Source: Prevotella sp. (lineage in GTDB: Bacteria; Bacteroidota; Bacteroidia; Bacteroidales; Bacteroidaceae). From it: a DNA stretch of 25,641 nt. Location: NCBI GenBank assembly GCA_017632825.1, contig JAGBQP010000015.1, positions 1-25,641 of the forward strand, written 5' to 3'. The notes beneath the pieces were generated by a model that saw only the letters and a list, made by a program, of their open reading frames with translations, was not told the DNA's origin and ran no database searches. Made by a program: the position numbers and the translations under genes. Below are positions 7,414-13,951 of the stretch, in pieces (the first letter of the stretch is position 1; every line of letters starts with the position of its first letter).

Positions 7414-8828
7414 TTCTTAAGTTTCTCTATCATGTATGAATAATAGTTTTGGGGTTCTATGCCAGCAGGGAAAATGCCCGACAAAACGATTCTTGCTTCC
7501 TGAGGATTCTTCTCACAGGCTAGCTTCAGATAATTCAAAAATTCTTCTATTTTAAGTTTGTCCCAACAGCATAAGGCCATATATGCATAACCATCCGTCC
7601 ATTTATCATCAACGTTTTTGAAGAATATAGGGAACATATTGTATGCTGCATCCACAAACTTATTGTCATAGAGAGAGACGAGAATACGTAACATGATTTT
7701 GGGATCATTACCCGAATTCTCTAATGCTTTCTTGAACATTTTCTCTGCCTCCTCCTGCCGATTATTTGCTAACAGAATGTGTCCACGAATGACTAACATG
7801 TCTTCATGATCACAATCCAAATCGTCGGTCTTGTCAATGTAGAATAACGCTTTGTCTGGTTGTCGTAACTCGCTATAGGCAAATCCCAATTCTTCATAAA
7901 TCTCTACAAGCAAATCTGATTCTGCAGGGGCTATGGAGGCAGCCTTTAGTAATCGTTCTACAGCTTCTTCGTGACGATTCAGATTAATAAGACAAGTACC
8001 TTGGTGTAGTAGTCCGAACTCATCATTAGGTTCAAGACGACTATAACGTTCGTAATAGGAGAGTGCCTCCTCGATATTGTCCAAACGCCAGAGCGCATTT
8101 GCTTTCGATATGACAGCCTCGGGGTCATCAGGATCTATTGCTATTGCATACTCGCTACTTGTGACGGAACCGCTGAAATCCTCTTTCATGTATTGTGCTG
8201 AGGCCAATGCGTTCCAATAGCGTTTTTGAAATGGATCTTTGTCAATTAGTTCGTTGAAAATCCGTTCCGAATCGTCATATTTCCCTAAACCAAAAAGCGT
8301 GCGGGCCATCATCTCCTTAAAGTCGTCAGTGTTGTCTTGGTGAGCTCGCATCATCCATTCCATCGCTTTGTCATTATAACCGTAATCGGTATATATGTTG
8401 GCCACATCGAGAATGTAGTCTTGATACTCTTCTGGTGGAACATCCTGCAATTGCTGTCGCAGGAATTCATCGGCATCTTCTAATTTGTTCTGAGCAATGA
8501 GAATTTCTGCGCGGCTATAGATATACTCGGGTGATTCCTGCTCCATAATACAGTCCAAGTACTGCTGAGCAGCTTCAAAGTTGCCTGCGTGAAGCGCTTC
8601 GTGAATTTGATAGTTCAGTACGGCCAACGAGTGAGAGTCTGTCTTTACAGCACGGTCTATTGCCTCTTGGGCATCCTCATATCGTTCTTGTGACAGGTAG
8701 TATTCAGCGATGTCTACCAAGTCGTCAGCGTCCATTAAGGGCATCTGTCCAGACCTGGCAGACGATTCGTAATCGTTCAGAATTTCCTGAAACTCCTCGT
8801 CGTTGAAATACTCGTCGTCGTTTTTCAC
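7410..8828 (-). CDS. Tetratricopeptide-repeat protein
   Basis: A 472-residue, strongly acidic helical protein with many TPR-like units from about residue 35 to 440 (for example YYLSQERYEDAQEAIDRAVK and YWNALASAQYMKEDFSGSV). No signal peptide or membrane segment is seen, so it is probably cytoplasmic. TPR arrays bind other proteins; no catalytic domain is visible. The start codon is GTG at 8828: an in-frame TAA lies three codons upstream, no ATG comes between, and the first internal Met is well inside the N-terminus. It lies 23 bases after glnS and overlaps dedA by four bases. Its role is unknown. It is most likely a scaffold, and the tie to glnS could simply be shared transcription. Confidence 0.85.
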   Translation of the reverse strand: MKNDDEYFNDEEFQEILNDYESSARSGQMPLMDADDLVDIAEYYLSQERYEDAQEAIDRAVKTDSHSLAVLNYQIHEALHAGNFEAAQQYLDCIMEQESPEYIYSRAEILIAQNKLEDADEFLRQQLQDVPPEEYQDYILDVANIYTDYGYNDKAMEWMMRAHQDNTDDFKEMMARTLFGLGKYDDSERIFNELIDKDPFQKRYWNALASAQYMKEDFSGSVTSSEYAIAIDPDDPEAVISKANALWRLDNIEEALSYYERYSRLEPNDEFGLLHQGTCLINLNRHEEAVERLLKAASIAPAESDLLVEIYEELGFAYSELRQPDKALFYIDKTDDLDCDHEDMLVIRGHILLANNRQEEAEKMFKKALENSGNDPKIMLRILVSLYDNKFVDAAYNMFPIFFKNVDDKWTDGYAYMALCCWDKLKIEEFLNYLKLACEKNPQEARIVLSGIFPAGIEPQNYYSYMIEKLKK

Positions 8829-8851
8829 TTTTATTCTTTACTATTATTTAT

Positions 8852-10594
8852 TTAGCTTCTGAGACCAACGGTTTTGTTGAAAACAGGCTTCTCTGCAGTA
8901 CTGTCTGGATCGACGTTGAAGTAGCCAATGCGTTGGAACTGTAAATAGGTGAGAGGCTTCATGTTGGCAGCGAAGGGCTCAATGTAACACTCTTTTAATA
9001 CATGCAGCGAATCGGGGTTGATCATCTGCTTCATAGCCGTTACTGCATCGCATTGTTGCTCTTCACGAATCTGTGCCAGAACATCGCGCGGATTCTCTAC
9101 TTTCCAAAGACGATCGTAGAGGCGCACTTCAGCCTTTACTGCATCGTGACAGCTCACCCAGTGTAATGTCTTCCCCTTGATTTTACGGTCAGCACCAGGT
9201 AGTCCACTACGAGTATCAGGATCGTAAGTACAATAAATGCAGATGACATTTCCATCGGCATCCACGTCACAGGGGTGCTCTTCATCACACTTAATGATGT
9301 ACGCATTCTTCAATCGTACCTCCTTACCGGGAGCAAGTCGCATGAATTTCTTCTCGGCAACCTGCTGGAAATCGTCACGTTCAATCCAAAGTTCGCGACT
9401 GAACGATACTTCATGAGTTCCATCAGCCTCGTTTTCGGGATTATTCACAGCTGTCAACTGTTCTGTCTGTCCTTCGGGATAGTTCGTTATGATAACCTTT
9501 ACAGGGTCAAGAACTGCTGCCACGCGCAGTGCACGCTGATTCAGGTCGTCGCGGATAGCACTCTCCAGCAGGGCCATATCGTTCAGTGCGTCCATCTTTG
9601 TGTAACCAATCTTGTCAATGAACTTTACAAGTCCCTCGGGCGAATAGCCACGTCGGCGCAGTCCGCAGATGGTAGGCATGCGCGGATCGTCCCATCCGTT
9701 GACCAGTCCCTCGTTAACCATTGCTAAAAGGTTACGTTTCGACAATAGCGTGTAGTTTAGATTCAGTTTGTTGAACTCCGTCTGGCGGGGACGATTGTCC
9801 TCAATATTATCAGTCTCACCGCGCCATTCTTTCATCCAAGTAACGAACAGATCGTATAAAGGACGATGTTCCACAAACTCCAGTGTACACCATGAATGAG
9901 TGACTCCCTCCAGATAATCGCTTTGTCCGTGGGCGAAATCGTACATGGGGTAGGCATTCCACTTGGTGCCGGTCTTAACATGAGGTCTGTTCAGAACGCG
10001 GTAGATGAGCGGGTCACGGAACAGCATGTTGGGGTGGGCCATGTCTATTTTGGCGCGCAGCACCAAAGTACCAGGTTCGCACTCTCCGCTGTTCATATAC
10101 TCAAAAAGCTTCAAGTTTTCTTCTATAGGGCGGTCGCGATAAGGACTGTTTGTACCCGGACTTGTTGTAGTGCCCTTCTGTTGTGCAATCACCTCTGCAC
10201 TCTGCTCGTCCACGTAGGCACGTCCCTGCTTGATAAGCCACACGGCAAAGTCCCACAACTGCTGAAAGTAGTCGCTGGCGTAGTAGACGTTGGCCCACTG
10301 GAACCCCAGCCACTTGATGTCGTGCTCTATGCTCTCAATATATTCAGTGTCTTCCTTTACGGGGTTGGTATCATCGAAGCGAAGGTTGCATTGTCCGCCA
10401 TATTTCTTTGCCAGTCCAAAATCAATGGCAATGGCTTTGGCGTGACCGATATGGAGATAGCCATTGGGTTCTGGTGGGAAGCGTGTTTGCAGGCGTCCAC
10501 CGTTCTTGCCAGCTGACAAATCGTCGATAACTTTCTGCTCAACGAAACTTACAGACTTCTTTTCCTCCTCTTCATTCTGTATTTTTACTGCCAT
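8852..10594 (-). CDS. glnS: Glutaminyl-tRNA synthetase
   Basis: It charges tRNA-Gln with glutamine. The protein has 580 residues. The class I catalytic signature is RFPPEPNGYLHIGHAKA (38-54, HIGH at 48-51), and the KMSKS-type loop is LLSKRN (283-288). RFDDTNP (72-78), MYDFAHGQSDYLEG (217-230) and HSWCTLEF (233-240) are typical of GlnRS rather than GluRS. The C-terminal anticodon-binding beta-barrels hold VRLKNAYIIKC and KGKTLHWVSC. Four cysteines (436, 442, 452, 455) cluster in the anticodon-binding part. A charged N-terminal extension of about 30 residues precedes the core. It is the first gene of the minus-strand unit that continues to fcl and has a well-formed promoter 30-60 bases upstream. 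Confidence 0.97.
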   Translation of the reverse strand: MAVKIQNEEEEKKSVSFVEQKVIDDLSAGKNGGRLQTRFPPEPNGYLHIGHAKAIAIDFGLAKKYGGQCNLRFDDTNPVKEDTEYIESIEHDIKWLGFQWANVYYASDYFQQLWDFAVWLIKQGRAYVDEQSAEVIAQQKGTTTSPGTNSPYRDRPIEENLKLFEYMNSGECEPGTLVLRAKIDMAHPNMLFRDPLIYRVLNRPHVKTGTKWNAYPMYDFAHGQSDYLEGVTHSWCTLEFVEHRPLYDLFVTWMKEWRGETDNIEDNRPRQTEFNKLNLNYTLLSKRNLLAMVNEGLVNGWDDPRMPTICGLRRRGYSPEGLVKFIDKIGYTKMDALNDMALLESAIRDDLNQRALRVAAVLDPVKVIITNYPEGQTEQLTAVNNPENEADGTHEVSFSRELWIERDDFQQVAEKKFMRLAPGKEVRLKNAYIIKCDEEHPCDVDADGNVICIYCTYDPDTRSGLPGADRKIKGKTLHWVSCHDAVKAEVRLYDRLWKVENPRDVLAQIREEQQCDAVTAMKQMINPDSLHVLKECYIEPFAANMKPLTYLQFQRIGYFNVDPDSTAEKPVFNKTVGLRS

Positions 10595-10622
10595 ATTCCT
10601 TGTTTTATAATGAATTAGGGTG

Positions 10623-10654
10623 CAAAGTTACTAATTAGCGACCGAAATACCAAA
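10623..10654 (-). promoter_or_regulatory. Promoter of glnS and the downstream unit
   Basis: On the minus strand TTTG (10654-10651), then 20 bases, then TAACTTTG (10630-10623), an exact fit to the Bacteroidota promoter consensus. Expected transcription start is near 10617-10620, leaving a leader of about 25 bases to the ATG at 10594. It lies back to back with the bamD promoter. Confidence 0.8.
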
Positions 10655-10681
10655 TAAAATGCTTAAATTTCACTAATTCCC

Positions 10682-10712
10682 TTTGTTGTTACGCCGAAAA
10701 TGAGTAATTTTG
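10682..10712 (+). promoter_or_regulatory. Promoter of bamD, apparently giving an almost leaderless mRNA
   Basis: TTTG (10682-10685), 19 bases, then TAATTTTG (10705-10712) matches the Bacteroidota consensus exactly. The bamD ATG begins at 10720, only seven bases after the -7 element, so transcription should begin within a few bases of the start codon. The gene start is fixed by the lipoprotein signal peptide. Confidence 0.75.
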
Positions 10713-10719
10713 CAGGCTG

Positions 10720-11556
10720 ATGAAGAAAAGTCTCATAATACTGTCTTCCGCCGTGCTTCTGATGAGCAGTTGCGCAGGGGAATATAATAAGGTGTTCAAG
10801 TCTGATGACCTGGACTATCGCTACGAATATGCCAAGCAGTGCTTTTCGGAAGGAAAGTATAATCAGGCAGCCACTTTGTTGCTAGACCTTGTAACCATAA
10901 AAAAAGGTACTGATGATGCGCAAGAGAGTCTCTATATGTTGGCTATGTCCCAATATATGAGTGCAGATTTCGAGAGCGCCTCTGAAACCTTTAAGCGTTA
11001 TTATCAGACATACCCCAAAGGCTACTATGCAGAACCAGCAACCTTCTATGTAGGACAATCGCTTTACGAAAGTGCTCCGGAGCCCCGCTTGGACCAGACA
11101 CCAACAATCGGAGCTATGAATGCCTACCAGCAGTTTATAGAGAACTATCCCGACTCGCCACGTCGACAAGAGGCTCAGAATCGCTTGTATGAGCTTCAGG
11201 ACAAGCTTGTTATGAAGGAATTGCTGTCCGCTCAACTCTACTTTAATCTTGGTGGCTATTTTGGTAATACCAATCCAGGCATGTATGATGAGAATAACTA
11301 CACTGCATGTATCATTACGGCCCAGAATGCACTTAAACAATATCCTTACAGCCGTCATCGTGAGGATTTTGCCCTGCTGGTTATGAAAAGTAAGTTCGAA
11401 CTGGCAGAAAACAGTGCTGAGGTACGACGTCTGGAGCGCTATCGTGATGCAGAAGATGAGTGTTATGGCTTCATCAACGAGTATCCCGATTCGCCTAACA
11501 AGGTATTGGCGGAGAAGTATATTGCCAAATGCAAGAAGATAACAAAAGAGAGCTAA
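10720..11556 (+). CDS. bamD: Outer membrane assembly lipoprotein BamD
   Basis: A 278-residue periplasm-facing lipoprotein of the BAM complex, which folds beta-barrel proteins into the outer membrane. Residues 1-17 are a lipoprotein signal peptide with lipobox LMSSC, so Cys18 would be acylated. The rest is TPR-like helices: YRYEYAKQCFSEGKYNQAAT (about 33-52), AMSQYMSADFESASETFKRY (about 75-94), then FIENYPDSPRRQEAQ and FINEYPDSPNKVLAEKY, whose 'YPDSP' repeats are typical of BamD/YfiO. It is the first gene of a three-gene plus-strand unit and is divergent from glnS. The start is supported by the signal peptide even though the promoter lies only a few bases upstream. Confidence 0.93.
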   Translation: MKKSLIILSSAVLLMSSCAGEYNKVFKSDDLDYRYEYAKQCFSEGKYNQAATLLLDLVTIKKGTDDAQESLYMLAMSQYMSADFESASETFKRYYQTYPKGYYAEPATFYVGQSLYESAPEPRLDQTPTIGAMNAYQQFIENYPDSPRRQEAQNRLYELQDKLVMKELLSAQLYFNLGGYFGNTNPGMYDENNYTACIITAQNALKQYPYSRHREDFALLVMKSKFELAENSAEVRRLERYRDAEDECYGFINEYPDSPNKVLAEKYIAKCKKITKES

Positions 11557-11592
11557 TTATAATTCGGATATTAGTAAATTGAAAATAGAAAG

Positions 11593-11934
11593 ATGGATTA
11601 CAAGAAATCAAAAGCACCCGTTAACACTGTGACACGCAACATTATGGACCTCTGTAAGGATACCGATAATATCTACGAGAGTGTTGCCATCATTGCGAAG
11701 CGTGCCAACCAGATCTCTGTTCAGATTAAAGAAGACCTCTCAAAGAAGCTGGCTGAATTTGCAAGCTATAATGATTCTCTTGAAGAGGTTTTTGAGAATC
11801 GTGAGCAGATTGAGATTTCGCGCTATTATGAGAAATTGCCGAAACCCTCTTTGCTGGCTACTCAGGAGTTTGTAGAGGATAAGGTTTATTGGCGCGATCC
11901 GCAGAAGGACAGAGAACAGACTGCCGAGGCATAA
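11593..11934 (+). CDS. rpoZ: RNA polymerase omega subunit-like protein (RpoZ/Rpb6 superfamily)
   Basis: A 113-residue protein resembling the omega-like protein found beside bamD in many Bacteroidota. The segment NIYESVAIIAKRANQIS (residues 27-43) matches the omega/Rpb6 core, in which a helix with 'A..RA.Q' packs on the beta' subunit. The rest (LEEVFENREQIEISRYYEKL) is a lineage-specific tail with acidic and aromatic residues. Omega helps fold or hold the beta' subunit. It lies 36 bases after bamD and 17 bases before the DUF4293-like gene. The family is assigned from this motif and gene order; the protein is more diverged from E. coli omega than from other Bacteroidota copies. Confidence 0.85.
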   Translation: MDYKKSKAPVNTVTRNIMDLCKDTDNIYESVAIIAKRANQISVQIKEDLSKKLAEFASYNDSLEEVFENREQIEISRYYEKLPKPSLLATQEFVEDKVYWRDPQKDREQTAEA

Positions 11935-11951
11935 TTTATAGTTTTATTTGT

Positions 11952-12290
11952 ATGATACAACGCAAACAGACGGTATTCCTGCTGTTGGCTGCAATTGTTG
12001 CAGCTGTTTGTGCGGTGTTGCGCTGGCAATTGGTGGACATTGCTGGAGGACTATCAGCAATACTTTCCATTTACACCATATTTATATATAAGCAGCGTCC
12101 TCGTCAAGCTAAATTATGTTTAGCAGGGTTGTTTGTCATCTTTGTTTGGTACATTCTGCTTGCAGTATATCAGGGGTATGTTACGACAATCGACTCGATG
12201 CCGATGGTAAGTGCCATTCTTGTCTTTATGGCTCGCAAAGGCATCATCGATGACGAGAAACTTGTACGTGCTGCTGACCGAATCAGATAG
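11952..12290 (+). CDS. DUF4293-like small membrane protein
   Basis: A 112-residue integral membrane protein with four hydrophobic segments near residues 7-25, 31-46, 54-74 and 82-92. The start MIQRKQTVFLLLA and the end DDEKLVRAADRIR are hallmarks of the DUF4293 family of Bacteroidota, which usually follows the omega-like gene. It is shorter than the roughly 150 residues I expect for the family; the loop between the first two membrane segments appears reduced. I place the start at the ATG at 11952. An in-frame ATG at 11889 lies inside rpoZ and adds 21 residues unlike the family. Function is unknown. It is the last gene of the bamD unit, followed by a long hairpin. Confidence 0.8.
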   Translation: MIQRKQTVFLLLAAIVAAVCAVLRWQLVDIAGGLSAILSIYTIFIYKQRPRQAKLCLAGLFVIFVWYILLAVYQGYVTTIDSMPMVSAILVFMARKGIIDDEKLVRAADRIR

Positions 12291-12323
12291 GTATTCTTTT
12301 TTATCTCGTTGAGATATAAAAAT

Positions 12324-12385
12324 TACTCGGCCTCTAAGGCTTGAATTTTCGAGAGAATTCAACGCTTAGAGGCCGAGTATTTTTT
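12324..12385. terminator. Long hairpin, probable bidirectional terminator
   Basis: Arms 12324-12347 and 12356-12379 are complementary over 24 positions with one two-base mismatch and an 8-base loop. A run of six T follows on the plus strand, and AATTTTTA follows on the minus strand. It lies between the convergent DUF4293-like and uxaB genes. The arms are longer than needed for termination. A smaller hairpin (ATCTC/GAGAT, 12303-12315) precedes it. Confidence 0.8.
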
Positions 12386-12410
12386 ATGAAGTGTTGCTTT
12401 TGTTTTCTAA

Positions 12411-13850
12411 TTACAGGATTGTTTTCACAGCCTCAAGCATTCCTTTCTGCTGAATGAGGTCGAGGTACTGTTTGACAAGGGCATTCAGTCCTTCGATATT
12501 GTTGAGATTCTCCTGCCAAATGAATTCTGCTCCGAGTACGCCGTCGGTTACTTTCTGTGTATCGCCAGAAGCCCAGAGGTCAGCAAGTAGCTGCATAATC
12601 TTCGGATCGTCATTTGGAATAATGTCTGTACCATCTGCACGCTTGCCTCCTTTGTAGTAGGTGATGATGGCTGCTAAGCCAAATACAAGACCCTTGGGCA
12701 GTTCGCCCTTGCGCTCCAGATAAGTCTTTACACCAGGCAGGTCGCGAGCCTGGAACTTGGGGAAGGAGTTGAGCATGATTGAGGTGACCTGGTGGTCAAC
12801 GAATGGATTGTCGAAGCGCTCCAGAACGTCGCCGGCAAACTTCTCGAGCTCGTCCATCGGGAGGTCGAGTGTCTGCATGAGCTCGTCGAACTGCACCTTG
12901 TGGATGTATTTACCGATAACCTCATGATTGCAAGCGTCACGTACAATGTTTACACCACTGAGGAATGCAACTGGCGAGAGTACGGTGTGCGGGCCATTCA
13001 GCAGTGTAACCTTACGCTTGTGGTAGGGCTCTTCTGAGGGAACGAAGAGGACATGAAGTCCTGCTTTATCAGCGGGGAATTCCTGAGCTACCTCCTTAGG
13101 AGCTTCAATAACCCAGAGATGGAAGTTCTCGGCTTGTACGACGAGGTTATCGCGATAACCGATCTTCTCCTGAATCTCAGCTATTTCGTTGCGGGGGAAG
13201 CCGGGGACGATGCGGTCGACGAGGGTGGCGTAAACGCCGCAGGCCTCTTCGAACCACTTCTTGAAGCCGTCGCCGAGCTGCCACAGTTCGATGTACTTAT
13301 AGATGCAGTCCTTCAGCACGTGGCCGTTGAGGAAGATGAGCTCGCAGGGGAAGATGATAAGACCTTTGGTGGGGTCTCCATTGAATGTCTGGTAGCGACG
13401 ATAAAGCAGTTGAACAAGCTTACCGGGATATGACGATGCAGGCTTGTCGTCGAGCTTGCAGGTGGGGTCGAAGGCAATGCCGGCCTCGGTTGTATTTGAG
13501 ATAACGAAACGAATCTCGGGCTGGTCAGCTAATGCCATGAAGGCTGCATTTTGTGAGTATGGATTCAGGGCACGGCTGATGACGTCGATGCGCTCGAGTG
13601 TATTAACAGCCTGACCATTTTCGCGACCCTGCAGGTTGACGTGGTAGAGACAGTCCTGACCGTTAAGCCAATCGACCATACCCTTTTCAATAGGCTGTAC
13701 AACAACGACAGAGCCGTTAAAATTGGTCTTCTGGTCCATGTTCCAGATAATCCAATCAACAAATGCGCGGAGGAAGTTGCCTTCGCCAAACTGAATGACC
13801 TTCTCGGGCATCGTGCTCTTCGGAGCGAAGTGTTTGTTTAGTGGTTTCAT
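12411..13850 (-). CDS. uxaB: Tagaturonate reductase (altronate oxidoreductase)
   Basis: An NADH-dependent enzyme reducing D-tagaturonate to D-altronate in galacturonate (pectin) breakdown. The 479-residue protein belongs to the mannitol dehydrogenase/polyol long-chain reductase family. The N-terminal Rossmann motif is VIQFGEGNFLRAFVDW (18-33), ISNTTEAGI follows near residue 117, and the C-terminal domain holds KVTLLNGPHTVLSPVAFLSG with the Lys/Asn/His catalytic set of the family. It has its own promoter and no adjacent uxaA, uxaC, kdgK or transporter, so its pathway partners must lie elsewhere. Fructuronate reductase (UxuB) is a related alternative, but the GEGNFLRAF form and overall look favour UxaB. 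Confidence 0.88.
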   Translation of the reverse strand: MKPLNKHFAPKSTMPEKVIQFGEGNFLRAFVDWIIWNMDQKTNFNGSVVVVQPIEKGMVDWLNGQDCLYHVNLQGRENGQAVNTLERIDVISRALNPYSQNAAFMALADQPEIRFVISNTTEAGIAFDPTCKLDDKPASSYPGKLVQLLYRRYQTFNGDPTKGLIIFPCELIFLNGHVLKDCIYKYIELWQLGDGFKKWFEEACGVYATLVDRIVPGFPRNEIAEIQEKIGYRDNLVVQAENFHLWVIEAPKEVAQEFPADKAGLHVLFVPSEEPYHKRKVTLLNGPHTVLSPVAFLSGVNIVRDACNHEVIGKYIHKVQFDELMQTLDLPMDELEKFAGDVLERFDNPFVDHQVTSIMLNSFPKFQARDLPGVKTYLERKGELPKGLVFGLAAIITYYKGGKRADGTDIIPNDDPKIMQLLADLWASGDTQKVTDGVLGAEFIWQENLNNIEGLNALVKQYLDLIQQKGMLEAVKTIL

Positions 13851-13889
13851 TGTTTTAATGTTTTGTAGATTCTGTTTTCAATTACGCTA

Positions 13890-13921
13890 CAAAATTACGA
13901 CTATTTTCTGATACAGCCAAG
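13890..13921 (-). promoter_or_regulatory. Promoter of uxaB
   Basis: On the minus strand CTTG (13921-13918, one mismatch to TTTG), 20 bases, then TAATTTTG (13897-13890). Transcription should begin near 13883-13887, giving a leader of about 35 bases to the ATG at 13850. Confidence 0.7.
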
Positions 13922-13937
13922 CGAAAAGACGAAATAT

Positions 13938-13951
13938 AAACGTTAACGTTT
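13938..13951. promoter_or_regulatory. 14-bp perfect palindrome upstream of uxaB, possible operator
   Basis: AAACGTTAACGTTT is a perfect palindrome. Its centre lies roughly 58-62 bases upstream of the predicted uxaB transcription start, a spacing at which activators often bind. It overlaps the last codons and stop of the tamB-like gene, so part of it is also coding sequence. No regulator gene is in the window. Confidence 0.4.

Noticed and set aside
9275..9727. 150-residue open frame on the plus strand opposite glnS
   Set aside because: Antisense shadow of the conserved GlnRS C-terminal half; nothing in it resembles a known domain.
9896..10516. 206-residue open frame on the plus strand opposite glnS
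   Set aside because: It lies entirely antisense to a clearly conserved synthetase, has no recognisable motifs, promoter or ribosome-binding site, and reads like mirrored coding sequence.
10882..11358. 158-residue open frame on the minus strand opposite bamD
   Set aside because: Entirely inside bamD on the other strand, with no independent promoter and composition of a mirrored frame.
11889..11951. N-terminal extension of the DUF4293-like protein inside rpoZ
   Set aside because: The extra residues come from the rpoZ coding region read in another frame, and the family start MIQR is at 11952.
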